Shown piece after piece: positions 35,652 to 45,312 of a stretch of 64,000 nt of DNA; position 1 is the stretch's first letter; each line of letters starts with the position of its first letter. The DNA is taken from positions 26,823-90,822 of the forward strand of contig CADACD010000006.1 of NCBI GenBank assembly GCA_902786365.1, given 5' to 3'. The translations under genes were made by a program, and so were the position numbers. The notes below the pieces were generated by a model that made no database searches, was not told where the DNA came from, and saw nothing but the letters and a program-made list of their open reading frames with translations. Origin of the DNA: an uncultured Lachnospiraceae bacterium. Lineage in GTDB: Bacteria > Bacillota > Clostridia > Lachnospirales > Lachnospiraceae.

Positions 35652-37196
35652 ATGTCTAATGAATTTAAAAATAATTTTGATAATGAAAATGTAAATACAG
35701 AAGAGCAGAGTAAATTTGATTTGCCGGAAGGAATCGCAAAATTTGAAGAACAGGGAGAAGAAAACCGGACAAATTACTATTCATCAACACATTTCGCAGA
35801 GAAAGATACCAAAGACAGCCAGAGGCAGGAAGGCTGTCAAGAACAACAGAGATATCAGACGCAGCAGAATTACCAGACACAGTTTGGAACAGAAAATCAT
35901 TCGGCAGTCGGCACTAAGAAAGCTAAAAAACAGAAAAATAAAGCAGCAAAAACAAAGAAACAGCATGGATTTATCTATAAAGGTGTCAGCATTATTGCAA
36001 GTGCAGCTGTCTTTGGAGCGGTGGCTTTGGGAACAATCTATGTAGGAGGAGATAAACTTGGAATCATTAATACAGCATCTTCCACAGGCAATTCTCAAAA
36101 TACAAAAATTACATCAACAAAGGTAACAAGTTCAAAAGATGCAATAGGATTATCAAGTATTCAGGCAAGTTCAGATGACCAGACACTTGTTTCTGATGTA
36201 TCAGAGGTGGTTGAAAATGTGATGCCTTCCATTGTTGCAATCACAAGTACTCAGATGGTACAGTCAGTTTACAGCAACTGGTGGGGATATTATGGAAACG
36301 GAGACGAATATGAAGAGCAGACAGGAGCAGGTTCAGGAATCATTATAGGTCAGAATGATACAGAGCTCCTTGTAGTTACAAATAATCATGTTGTTGAAGG
36401 AGCGGACAGTCTTCAAGTTCAATTTATTGATGATGAGACAGCTGATGCATATATCAAGGGAACGAATGCAGATAACGATCTGGCAGTTGTATCAATCAAG
36501 CTTTCAGATATAAAGCAGTCAACACTTGATGCAATTAAGATTGCAACACTTGGTAATTCAGACGAATTAAAAGTAGGACAGGGAACAATTGCAATCGGAA
36601 ATGCACTTGGTTACGGACAGTCTGTCACAACAGGTGTAGTAAGTGCACTGAACAGAGAAGTTGAATATGAGGACAGAACAATGACATTGATACAGACAGA
36701 TGCAGCAATCAATCCGGGTAATAGTGGTGGAGCATTACTCAACACCAAAGGTGAGGTTATCGGTATTAATGCAGCAAAATACTCATCTTCATCAGTAGAA
36801 GGAATGGGATTTGCCATTCCGGTTTCAGAAGTAACAGATATTATTGAAGAACTCATGAATAGAGAGACACTGATAAAAGTGGATCCTGAAAAGAAAGGAT
36901 ATATTAATATAAAGGGAAGAGATGTAACAGAAGAGCTGGCAGCAGCTTACGATGCACCGGTTGGAGTACTTGTTGTAGAAGTAATTGAAAAAGGTGCAGC
37001 CGAAAAGGCAGGAATTGAAAAATCAGACATTATTACTGCGATTAATGGTGATAAAGTAACCTCTATGAAAGAGTTGCAGGAAAAATTGGAATATTACGAA
37101 AAGGGAACAACAGTAACTTTGACAGTTCAGTATCTGCAGGATAAAGAATATGTTGAAAAAGAAGTCGAGATAACACTCGCAGGAGCAATGGAGTAA
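35652..37196 (+). CDS. HtrA/DegP-like serine protease with PDZ domain
   Basis: A membrane-anchored trypsin-fold protease for envelope quality control. A cytosolic, Gln/Asn/Lys-rich disordered N-terminus (about 105 residues) precedes one helix (FIYKGVSIIASAAVFGAVAL). The protease domain has the triad in VTNNHVVEGAD (His), TNADNDLAVV (Asp) and NPGNSGGALL (Ser). One PDZ domain follows (GVLVVEVIEKGAAEKAG). AAGGAGG lies before the ATG at 35652. It is a single-gene unit between two terminators. No CtsR or CIRCE site is evident upstream. Confidence 0.95.
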   Translation: MSNEFKNNFDNENVNTEEQSKFDLPEGIAKFEEQGEENRTNYYSSTHFAEKDTKDSQRQEGCQEQQRYQTQQNYQTQFGTENHSAVGTKKAKKQKNKAAKTKKQHGFIYKGVSIIASAAVFGAVALGTIYVGGDKLGIINTASSTGNSQNTKITSTKVTSSKDAIGLSSIQASSDDQTLVSDVSEVVENVMPSIVAITSTQMVQSVYSNWWGYYGNGDEYEEQTGAGSGIIIGQNDTELLVVTNNHVVEGADSLQVQFIDDETADAYIKGTNADNDLAVVSIKLSDIKQSTLDAIKIATLGNSDELKVGQGTIAIGNALGYGQSVTTGVVSALNREVEYEDRTMTLIQTDAAINPGNSGGALLNTKGEVIGINAAKYSSSSVEGMGFAIPVSEVTDIIEELMNRETLIKVDPEKKGYINIKGRDVTEELAAAYDAPVGVLVVEVIEKGAAEKAGIEKSDIITAINGDKVTSMKELQEKLEYYEKGTTVTLTVQYLQDKEYVEKEVEITLAGAME

Positions 37197-37243
37197 TGGT
37201 AAATATTGACTGATAGATTGATTTAGATTTTCTCATTTTCATA

Positions 37244-37276
37244 GGCAGCAGCGTTTCAAATACGCTGCTGCCTTAT
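37244..37276 (+). terminator. Strong GC-rich hairpin after htrA
   Basis: GGCAGCAGCGT (37244-37254) pairs perfectly with ACGCTGCTGCC (37262-37272) around TTCAAAT. The following T tract is short (TTATT), so termination efficiency is uncertain. Confidence 0.75.
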
Positions 37277-37314
37277 TAGATGTGTAGCAAGTTATTCTTG
37301 CTAAAACTCTTTTG

Positions 37315-37343
37315 TTGCTTAATATAGTAAAATTTGATATACT
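37315..37343 (+). promoter_or_regulatory. Promoter of the PPi-PFK gene
   Basis: TTGCTT (37315-37320), 17 nt, TATACT (37338-37343), with an extended TGA just before the -10. Confidence 0.7.
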
Positions 37344-37392
37344 ATTAACAGGTTTATATATTTGATAAAATTGATTTAGAGAGGTAATGAAG

Positions 37393-38616
37393 ATGGGTAA
37401 AGTGAATATTGCAGTTGGACAGAGCGGAGGACCGACAACGGTTATCAATTCAAGTTTATATGGGGTGATAAAAGAGGCAATTGACAACAGCGATAAAATA
37501 GATAAAATATATGGAATGATTAACGGGATAGAAGGTTTTATAGAAGGAAGAGTAATGGATTTAAGAAACGATATTGAAAATGAAGATTTAGAGCTTCTGA
37601 CGCATACACCTGCTGCTTATCTTGGCTCATGCAGATACAAGCTTCCGGAATCTATGGAAGATTCTATCTATAGAGAGATTTTTATGAAGTTTAAAGAACT
37701 CGATATATCCTATTTTATCTATATAGGTGGAAATGATTCGATGGATACAGTACATAAACTTTCTGTCTATGCTAAAACTACAAACAGTCCTGTAAAGGTG
37801 ATAGGAGTGCCGAAGACGATTGATAATGACCTGACGCTGACAGACCACTCTCCGGGATATGGAAGTGCGGCAAAGTATGTGGCAACAACAGTGAGAGATA
37901 TCGTAATGGACGCCAATGTTTATGATACAAAATCTGTGACAATTATCGAACTGATGGGAAGGCATGCCGGCTGGATAACCGCTGCCAGCGTGCTTGCAAG
38001 AAAATATAGAGGAGACAATCCGGCATTAATTTATCTGCCGGAAGTACCATTTGATGTTGAGGCATTTGTAAAAAATGTTAAAAAGGAGCTTGACAGAAAA
38101 AACAATATTGTGGTATGCGTATCAGAAGGTATCAAAGATGAGAAAGGAACATTTATCTGTGAATATTCAGGGAAGGCCGGATTAGATAATTTCGGTCATA
38201 AGATGTTGACAGGATGTGGAAAATATCTTGAAAATGTGATTAAGCAGGAGCTTGGTGTAAAGGTACGTTCAGTAGAGCTTAATGTAAACCAGAGATGTAA
38301 GGCAGCACTTGCATCAATGACTGATATAGATGAGGCAATCATGGCAGGAAGATATGGTGTGAAATCCTGTCTTTTAGGAGAAACAGGAAAGATGGTAGCC
38401 TTTGTAAGGAAAGATACGGATGAATACGAAGTAGAGCTTAAATGTGTTGATTGTTCAGAAGTATGCAATAAAGAAAAGGTGGTTCCAAGAGAATGGATTA
38501 GTGAGGATGGAACAGATATTCTTGAAGAGTTTATCAGGTATGTGTCACCACTAATTCAGGGAGAGAACAAACCGGTGATAGAAAATGGTATGCCGAAATA
38601 TTGCTATAGAAGGTAA
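37393..38616 (+). CDS. Pyrophosphate-type 6-phosphofructokinase
   Basis: Phosphorylates fructose-6-phosphate in glycolysis. The glycine-rich loop is GGNDS (Asp in the position that is Gly in ATP enzymes), and the substrate loop is PKTIDND with Lys instead of Gly. Both changes mark PPi as phosphate donor in the known family. The N-terminal AVGQSGGPTTVINSSLYG and ELMGRHAGWITAAS are standard. Length (407) fits the PPi-PFK group. GAGAGG at 37379-37384 favours the ATG at 37393 over 37387. A ClpX gene follows 112 nt downstream with no clear terminator between. PPi use is reversible and saves ATP, common in gut Clostridia. Confidence 0.93.
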   Translation: MGKVNIAVGQSGGPTTVINSSLYGVIKEAIDNSDKIDKIYGMINGIEGFIEGRVMDLRNDIENEDLELLTHTPAAYLGSCRYKLPESMEDSIYREIFMKFKELDISYFIYIGGNDSMDTVHKLSVYAKTTNSPVKVIGVPKTIDNDLTLTDHSPGYGSAAKYVATTVRDIVMDANVYDTKSVTIIELMGRHAGWITAASVLARKYRGDNPALIYLPEVPFDVEAFVKNVKKELDRKNNIVVCVSEGIKDEKGTFICEYSGKAGLDNFGHKMLTGCGKYLENVIKQELGVKVRSVELNVNQRCKAALASMTDIDEAIMAGRYGVKSCLLGETGKMVAFVRKDTDEYEVELKCVDCSEVCNKEKVVPREWISEDGTDILEEFIRYVSPLIQGENKPVIENGMPKYCYRR

Positions 38617-38728
38617 TGGAGGAATGAAACGGTATGTAGGGATTTGCTCTATAGAAGATAGTGCATAATAAACGACATGCCGGAAAATGGTGATAAAAAT
38701 AAATAAGGAAAGGCTTGGATAGATTAAA

Positions 38729-40378
38729 ATGTCGAACAACAATATAAATGATGATGAATATGAAAAGGTTTGTGTACTCTGCAGGAGATCGGAGAGTAAA
38801 ACGGGAAGGCAGGTGACGATGCCCGGAGGATTTTCTATCTGTCCTGATTGTATGCAGAAAATCTTTGACATGATGGAGTCAAATGGGATGAATATTGGAA
38901 GGGAAAACATGAACCTTGATGGGATTGATTTGGGTTCCATGATTTTTGCTAACGGATTGTTTGGAAATGAAATGTTTGAAAATATGTATGACAGTCAATC
39001 AAAAAATGATAACACTGCAAACACAGAAAAATCTGCTCATGGTAATACTCAGAATGGGGATAATCAAAATACTGTTCATCAGGGCGAGGATTCCTTTAAT
39101 AAAGATTCAAACGAAAATGAACATTTAAACGATAATTCTAATGATAATGACAAAAATGATAAAAAAGAAAACGATAAAGATATTTTCGGTAATATGAAAG
39201 GTGGTATTCCGAATATAAGATTTATCAATCTCTCAGATTTACAGGGTGGAATGCCGGGAAATGGAAAAAAAATAAAGAAAAAGAAACCGGGAGAAAAGAA
39301 AGAGCCGATGATAGATATCAAAAATATTCCGGCACCGCATAAGATTAAAGAAAAACTTGATGAATATGTGGTTGGACAGGAATATGCAAAAAAGGTAATA
39401 TCAGTTGGTGTCTATAACCATTACAAGAGAGTTGCGGCAGAATGTAATGACAATGCAGTTGAGATAGAAAAATCAAATATGCTGATGATTGGACCGACAG
39501 GATGTGGAAAGACATATCTTGTAAGGACATTGGCAAGAATTCTTGATGTACCGCTTGCGATTGCAGATGCGACTTCCCTTACAGAAGCAGGTTATATCGG
39601 TGATGATATCGAAAGTGTCATATCAAAGTTATTGGCAGCAGCTGATAACGATGTAGATAAGGCTGAGATGGGAATCGTATTCATTGACGAGATAGATAAG
39701 ATTGCGAAAAAGAAAAATGCACATGCAAGAGATGTCAGTGGAGAGAGTGTTCAGCAGGGACTTTTGAAACTTTTAGAGGGAAGTGAAGTGGAAGTACCTG
39801 TTGGAGCAAACAGCAAGAATGCAATGGTTCCGCTCACAACTATTAACACCAAAAACATTCTGTTTATCTGTGGTGGAGCATTCCCAGATCTCGAAGAGGT
39901 TATCAAAGAGAGATTAAATAAGCAGGCTTCGATAGGCTTCATTGCAGATTTGAAGGATAAATACGACAATTCAAATGATATTATGAAAAATGTGACGATT
40001 GAAGATTTGAGAACATACGGAATGATACCTGAATTTTTAGGAAGACTTCCGGTTCTATTTACACTTGATGGTTTGACAGAAGAAATGCTTGCAAAGGTAT
40101 TGAAAGAGCCGAGAAATGCGATATTAAAACAGTATGAGAGACTTTTAAAGCTGGATGAGGTTAAACTCGAATTTACTGATGAGGCAATTCTTTCCATTGC
40201 GAGAAAAGCATTAGAAAAGAAGACAGGTGCTAGGGCATTGCGTTCCATTTTGGAGGAATATATGCTGGATATTATGTATGAAATTCCAAAAGATGACAAT
40301 ATCGGAAAAGTGATTATTACAAAAGAATACATCGAAAAAACAGGTGGTCCGATTGTCGAGATGAGAAGTAATGATTGA
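38729..40378 (+). CDS. ClpX-like AAA+ unfoldase with a long acidic linker
   Basis: A zinc-binding domain with four Cys (15, 18, 38, 41) is followed by a linker of about 145 residues, rich in Asn, Asp, Lys and Glu, and then a ClpX-type AAA+ module. Walker A is GPTGCGKT at 255-262, Walker B is IVFIDEID, and the pore loop is GYIGDD (GYVG in standard ClpX). The IGF loop that docks ClpP is present (ASIGFIAD). Usual ClpX has about 420 residues and Walker A near residue 120. Here 549 residues reflect the linker. No clpP lies nearby, so this may be a second ClpX. The ribosome site (AAGGAAAGG) is rather far from the ATG. Confidence 0.88.
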   Translation: MSNNNINDDEYEKVCVLCRRSESKTGRQVTMPGGFSICPDCMQKIFDMMESNGMNIGRENMNLDGIDLGSMIFANGLFGNEMFENMYDSQSKNDNTANTEKSAHGNTQNGDNQNTVHQGEDSFNKDSNENEHLNDNSNDNDKNDKKENDKDIFGNMKGGIPNIRFINLSDLQGGMPGNGKKIKKKKPGEKKEPMIDIKNIPAPHKIKEKLDEYVVGQEYAKKVISVGVYNHYKRVAAECNDNAVEIEKSNMLMIGPTGCGKTYLVRTLARILDVPLAIADATSLTEAGYIGDDIESVISKLLAAADNDVDKAEMGIVFIDEIDKIAKKKNAHARDVSGESVQQGLLKLLEGSEVEVPVGANSKNAMVPLTTINTKNILFICGGAFPDLEEVIKERLNKQASIGFIADLKDKYDNSNDIMKNVTIEDLRTYGMIPEFLGRLPVLFTLDGLTEEMLAKVLKEPRNAILKQYERLLKLDEVKLEFTDEAILSIARKALEKKTGARALRSILEEYMLDIMYEIPKDDNIGKVIITKEYIEKTGGPIVEMRSND

Positions 40379-40509
40379 AAGCAGACTAGAAAAATGCTGG
40401 CATATTTTTGCTCGTTAAAAGATAAGTTCCTCTTGGAAATCATAGGTTATATTTTCGTTTTTCGTAGAATAAGATGATAGTAATAGATTTATTTCCATGG
40501 GTATGAGAT

Positions 40510-42237
40510 ATGGATTGTCGAGAAAAGATTATGTCAGAGGATTTTGCTGACTTTATTGTGGATATTAATACAGATTTCACCGAGGCAAGAGAGAGATATG
40601 GTAACGACTGCATCATTTTCACATCTGTTAATAATGGTGTCATTTTTAAGGAACTGTCATCTTCGGCAGGTTTTGTATCTGCACCGGATATAGCAGTGAT
40701 GGATGGTAAGAGACTGATAGAATATAATTATGCAGAGATACCAAAGCTATACGCATTGATGGACGCAGCAGCAATTGAAGATACTGGTGCCATAAGGCTT
40801 CAGAATTATCCGGGACTTGAACTGAAAGGAAATGGAATCATCATCGGATTTATTGGAGACGGAATAGACGTGTACCATGAGGCGTTTCGTTATTCCAATG
40901 GTAATTCAAGGGTGATTGCAGCATGGGATCAGACAAATCAGGATTATGAGCCTCCTTTTGACTATGAATATGGAAGCTATCTTACAAATGAGATAATTAA
41001 CAGTGAACTTAAAAAAAATTATTCTATGGTATTAGAGAGTCTTTCTTATGGGAGCTCTCATGGGACATTTATGGCAGGAATTGCAGCGGGAAATATTGGT
41101 GTTGAAAACGGGTTTTCGAGTGCAGCACCACAGGCAGATATTGCAGTTGTTAAGCTAAAGCCTGCCAAGAAATATTTAAGAAGATACTATTATGTGAAAG
41201 AAGATGCAGAAGTGTACCAGGAAAATGATATACTGACAGGCATTAATTTTATGAACAAACTGGCGATTTCGCTTGGAAGACCAATTATCATCTGTATTGC
41301 AACGGGAACCAGTTTTGGAGCTCATAATGGGCTTGGTGTGATGGGAGATTTGATTAATACTATCGGTGTAAGACCGGGCGTGGGAATCTGTGTGGCAAAT
41401 GGAAATGAAGGAAATAGCAGACATCATTTTCTTGGAAAGATTAATACAGAAGGCAGTTATGAAGATGTAGAAATAAGGGTGGAGGAAAATATTTCCGGAT
41501 TATCTGTTGAGATGTGGGGAGAATCGCCGGATGTATTTTCACTTGAAATTATTTCTCCCACAGGCGAACGCATACCAAAGATTTCGATAGGGATATCAGG
41601 TAATAATAAATTTGAATTTTTATTTCAGAGGACAAAAATTTATATGAAATATGAGGTTGTTGAGAGTAGGAGCGGTGCACAGGTTATTGAATTGAAAATG
41701 GAGGCACCGACAGCCGGAATATGGACTTTAAGGGTTTATGGCGAGATTATATTAAACGGAATCTTTAATATATGGCTTCCGGTGACAGAAATGATTGGAA
41801 ATAGCACATACTTTTTAAGACCTGATCCGTATACGACACTCACCATACCGGCAGATACATATATTCCTATATCCGTTGGTGCATATAATGACGAATCGGG
41901 AGGTATCTTTATCGAGTCAGGCAGAGGAAATCCTACCAATATGATAAGTAAGCCGTGTCTTGTAGCACCAGGAGTCAATATTTACGGACCTGATATCAAC
42001 AATACTTACACGCAGAGATCAGGCACAAGTATTTCAGCAGCGATAACAGCGGGTGTGATGGCACAGTTTATGGAGTGGGGAATCCTACGTGGAACAAGCA
42101 TCAGTATGAGTACAATTGATATTAGAAATTATCTGATACGAGGTGCAAGAAGACGACCTACAATTACATATCCTGACAGGGAGTGGGGGTATGGAATTCT
42201 AGATGCGTATAACAGTCTTGATATACTGAGAAGTTAG
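40510..42237 (+). CDS. CspB/CspC-like subtilase lacking the catalytic Asp (probable pseudoprotease)
   Basis: An S8 subtilisin-fold protein of the Clostridia Csp type: a short N-terminal prodomain-like part, a catalytic domain split by a jelly-roll insertion, and no signal peptide. His (SSHGTFMAG, residue 184), the oxyanion Asn (ANGNEGN) and Ser (SGTSISA, residue 507) are kept. At the Asp site the usual I-D-S/T-G-I-D reads IGDGID, so the catalytic Asp is Gly116, with Asp shifted one place. Such a change should cripple the triad unless the neighbour compensates. The start is 40510 or the ATG at 40531; both have weak ribosome sites. C. difficile CspC is a precedent for an inactive Csp with a sensing role. 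Confidence 0.88.
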   Translation: MDCREKIMSEDFADFIVDINTDFTEARERYGNDCIIFTSVNNGVIFKELSSSAGFVSAPDIAVMDGKRLIEYNYAEIPKLYALMDAAAIEDTGAIRLQNYPGLELKGNGIIIGFIGDGIDVYHEAFRYSNGNSRVIAAWDQTNQDYEPPFDYEYGSYLTNEIINSELKKNYSMVLESLSYGSSHGTFMAGIAAGNIGVENGFSSAAPQADIAVVKLKPAKKYLRRYYYVKEDAEVYQENDILTGINFMNKLAISLGRPIIICIATGTSFGAHNGLGVMGDLINTIGVRPGVGICVANGNEGNSRHHFLGKINTEGSYEDVEIRVEENISGLSVEMWGESPDVFSLEIISPTGERIPKISIGISGNNKFEFLFQRTKIYMKYEVVESRSGAQVIELKMEAPTAGIWTLRVYGEIILNGIFNIWLPVTEMIGNSTYFLRPDPYTTLTIPADTYIPISVGAYNDESGGIFIESGRGNPTNMISKPCLVAPGVNIYGPDINNTYTQRSGTSISAAITAGVMAQFMEWGILRGTSISMSTIDIRNYLIRGARRRPTITYPDREWGYGILDAYNSLDILRS

Positions 42238-42357
42238 TGGTATATTTGTGTTAAATATAAAACAATAGATATTCAAGAAAATAATACAGATGTGTATAGA
42301 AGATATAGTATATAGAACAAGATATAGAACAACTGAAAGGAATATTGGTAAACGAAC

Positions 42358-42777
42358 ATGAGTATTTTAGCAGAAGCATTAAGCCTTCAATTGAAAAACA
42401 AAGAAATCAAACATTCTATTCACGGAGATAATAAAGAAGGAGTAATGATGGCTCAGCAGCTTCCTACGGTAAAAATACCGGTAAAAATCCTGCTGCTGAC
42501 TGATGATAAGACAAACTCTGTTTCACTTAGAATCTACGGATTGTATAAGATGGAAGAAAGCGAGATTACAGGAACATTATTTTATCTTCTCAATCAGATG
42601 AATGCAAGATACAGATGGGGAAAAGTTGTGTTAGATGACCAGGATATTGTCATCACTTCTGATGCAATTGTCACTCCGTTTGATATTGGAGAGATATGTC
42701 TGATGCTCACATATTACTGTACGCAGATGGCAGATGAGGTATATACAGCACTTGAGAGATTAAAATATCAGTTGTAA
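42358..42777 (+). CDS. YbjN-domain protein
   Basis: A 139-residue soluble protein whose strand-rich pattern (IKHSIHGDNKEGVMM, TLFYLLNQMNARYRWGKVV, then ICLMLTYYCTQMADEVYTAL) fits the YbjN/type III chaperone-like fold. The ATG at 42358 has GAAAGG set back 17 nt. A stronger ribosome site, GAAGGAG at 42436-42442, serves ATGs at 42445/42448, which would give about 110 residues but remove part of the fold. I keep the longer start. It follows the Asp-less subtilase by 120 nt. Function is unknown; YbjN proteins are often linked to stress or protein interaction. Confidence 0.75.
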   Translation: MSILAEALSLQLKNKEIKHSIHGDNKEGVMMAQQLPTVKIPVKILLLTDDKTNSVSLRIYGLYKMEESEITGTLFYLLNQMNARYRWGKVVLDDQDIVITSDAIVTPFDIGEICLMLTYYCTQMADEVYTALERLKYQL

Positions 42778-42934
42778 AGTAGTTGGTAAAAAACTATTAT
42801 AACTTAAAAAATCTTGATATAAATTTCATTATATGATAATGTATAAATAAGTATTTTTCAGAATCAAAAGCTTTGTTTTTTGACCAAACATCATATTGAT
42901 AACAACAAAATTTATTATGAAAGGAAAGATTTTT

Positions 42935-45205
42935 ATGAAAGGGAATATGAAATCTACAAAAAGAATAGCGGCATCGATACTGGCAGCAACACTGATTGGG
43001 GGAGTGCCGGCGGCAAATCTTGTACCGGGCACATATTTGACAGTTGCAGCGTCAACAAACAATACACTTCCGCATGGTATGAAGGAAGTTGTAGATGAGA
43101 AGGGGAACCTTGTGAAAGGGGATCTTACGATAAGCATCCCGGATAATGTATCAGAAAATTATGAAGTAAAAGCATATGAGCTGTTACAGCTCGTTATACC
43201 GGTGGACACAACATGGACAGCAGGTACAATGACAAATAACGATAACTCACAAAATGTGTATGTTGTAACAGACAACTTTGAAGCTTTTTTTGCTAAAGCA
43301 AAAAAAAGTTATACTAAAAAAGACAGTGAACTTCCATCTAGTGAAACACTTTATCTGACCTATGATGTGGCAAATAAGTCTCTGAACATAACAAACGATG
43401 TGACCACAGTTTCAGATAAAACAGAGAATAAAGATTATATTGTGATTGACAATACAGCCTATTCTGCAGGACATAAAGGAAGGCTTGATACAAAATATTT
43501 TGAAGCAGACCTTGTTTCAAGAATTACAGATTCACCGGCAGATGCAACAGAAACAACGGCAAGTGCCGCAAGACTTTTATCTGACTGGGCAAGCAGATAC
43601 ATAAAGGATAAAAACATAGAAGAGGACAAAACGGCAGACAAAATAACAGGAGAAAAGGTATTCCGATTTTCAGGTGAAACAGCACTTGTTTATGGTTACT
43701 ATGTGCTTGTGACAAGTGATACATCAACAAATTCAGAAGGTTGTGTAGTAAATCAAAGTATTTTAAATGTTCCACATGCAGAAGGTGTGACACTGAAAGC
43801 AACACCAATTACAATTGACAAGAGTGTGTCAAATCTTGTGGATGCAAATAGAAACAACAATGGTGAGAGAGAGAAGAAAAATACAGAGACAACAAGGCGT
43901 GATGAAGATGAAACAAATGGTGAAAACTATGATATGATTACTGCAAATATCGGGGATGTGCTCCAATACAAAATTGAATCACATATTCCATCACTCACAA
44001 GTTATGATCTTGAAACGGCAAAAACTTCAAGAAAACTTCTCGGACTGACAGACGAAGATGAAATAACAGAATCTAATTTTATCGATAAAATTGCCAATAA
44101 TTATGTTTATACATTTCGTGATACCATGATTAATCAGAATTTTATCCCTGCAGATACAACTGTTGCAGGTGTCGATGTGGACGGTTTGAAAATGGAGATT
44201 CATACTGAAGATGAAAATGGTCGTCCAACAGTGGTAACATATGTGGTGAAAAAATTAGGTGATATCAATTCACCACAATATTACCTTGTAGAAGAGAATA
44301 CAAAGGAGACAGTTGATAAAGATAGTGCAATAGGAAGAATCTGGGAAACAGATTATGCACAGGTAGATGGTAAATGGAAGAATTTCTTTGTCATTAATTT
44401 TGATTTGGTTAAGCTAAAAGAACTCGGATATGATGGAAGAGATGTAGTATTCACATATAATGCAGAGCTTATGGGAGAGGCAGGAAATTCAGATGCAACC
44501 AATGAAGGTACATTCACATACAGCAATGACCCGTATGATGCTTCATCCACAGATACAATTACAGATAAAAATAAAGTCTTTACATATGATATAAAGATTG
44601 ACAAGAAATTTAGTGACGGAGCAAAAAATTTATTTGGTAATGTTAAATTTAAACTTTATTCAGATTCAGCAAAAAACCATGTAATTAATTTTAAAGGCAG
44701 TAACGGCAGTTATACAAGAACTGACAGTGATGATAGTCCTGTACCAGATGGAATATTGAGTCTTAGTAGTACGGGAACACTTGAACTTCACGGATTAGGA
44801 GAAGGAACATATTACCTTGTAGAGCAGCCAAATGATACACTTAAAAATGCAGGATATAATGTTGTCAATACCATCACAATTGTTGTGACAGCAAAGGGGG
44901 ATGATGGTACCATCACGGATTCAGAAACATTAGATTTGTTTAATGAAGATAATACTAGATCATCAGCAACGCTTGACGGAGTTTCATTAAATCCGGGAGT
45001 ACTTAAGGAGTCAGATGAAAAGAACAATGAATACGGAATCGAATTCGACGTAGTCAACCAGAAAGGATTCAAACTCCCACTGACAGGTGAATATGGAAAC
45101 CGTGCACTTGCAGTGGCAGGTATCGTTCTTGTTGCAGTAGGAGGCACAGTTATAGTCCTTGTCAACAGAAAGAAAAAGGATACATCTGCAAAAAATGAAG
45201 CGTAA
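42935..45205 (+). CDS. LPLTG-anchored major pilin (SpaH/EbpB type)
   Basis: A sortase-assembled pilus subunit of 756 residues from the preferred ATG. It has a Sec signal peptide (KSTKRIAASILAATLIGGVPA), CnaB-type beta domains, a late E-box-like YYLVEQPND, and a C-terminal sorting signal: LPLTG, a hydrophobic helix and the tail NRKKKD. Isopeptide bonds between Lys and Asn/Asp are expected in such domains. The frame opens at 42896, but GAAAGGAAAG before 42935 and the signal peptide favour 42935 (or 42947). A dedicated sortase gene follows. No second, tip-type pilin is present. Confidence 0.93.
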   Translation: MKGNMKSTKRIAASILAATLIGGVPAANLVPGTYLTVAASTNNTLPHGMKEVVDEKGNLVKGDLTISIPDNVSENYEVKAYELLQLVIPVDTTWTAGTMTNNDNSQNVYVVTDNFEAFFAKAKKSYTKKDSELPSSETLYLTYDVANKSLNITNDVTTVSDKTENKDYIVIDNTAYSAGHKGRLDTKYFEADLVSRITDSPADATETTASAARLLSDWASRYIKDKNIEEDKTADKITGEKVFRFSGETALVYGYYVLVTSDTSTNSEGCVVNQSILNVPHAEGVTLKATPITIDKSVSNLVDANRNNNGEREKKNTETTRRDEDETNGENYDMITANIGDVLQYKIESHIPSLTSYDLETAKTSRKLLGLTDEDEITESNFIDKIANNYVYTFRDTMINQNFIPADTTVAGVDVDGLKMEIHTEDENGRPTVVTYVVKKLGDINSPQYYLVEENTKETVDKDSAIGRIWETDYAQVDGKWKNFFVINFDLVKLKELGYDGRDVVFTYNAELMGEAGNSDATNEGTFTYSNDPYDASSTDTITDKNKVFTYDIKIDKKFSDGAKNLFGNVKFKLYSDSAKNHVINFKGSNGSYTRTDSDDSPVPDGILSLSSTGTLELHGLGEGTYYLVEQPNDTLKNAGYNVVNTITIVVTAKGDDGTITDSETLDLFNEDNTRSSATLDGVSLNPGVLKESDEKNNEYGIEFDVVNQKGFKLPLTGEYGNRALAVAGIVLVAVGGTVIVLVNRKKKDTSAKNEA

Positions 45206-45312
45206 GGCAGTTACCTTGCTGGCAGTACTTATTCTTGAAGAAATGTAATTCTGATGTATCCAAAGTATAATAAAAGTCTGCTAAGCAAGGTGGTGCTGAC
45301 CTGGAAATAAAG

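Noticed and set aside
38624-38668. A 14-codon frame after the PPi-PFK gene, preceded by GGAGG
   Set aside because: GGAGG is only 1 nt from the ATG and the peptide is too short to support without conservation data.
40391-40412. AAAAATGC...GCATATTTTT hairpin after clpX as a terminator
   Set aside because: The stem needs a bulge and is mostly A/T; too weak to call.
42814-42842. Promoter for the pilin gene (TTGATA with GATAAT or TAATGT)
   Set aside because: The spacing is either 15 nt or the -10 is poor; a promoter must be in this region but I cannot place it with confidence.
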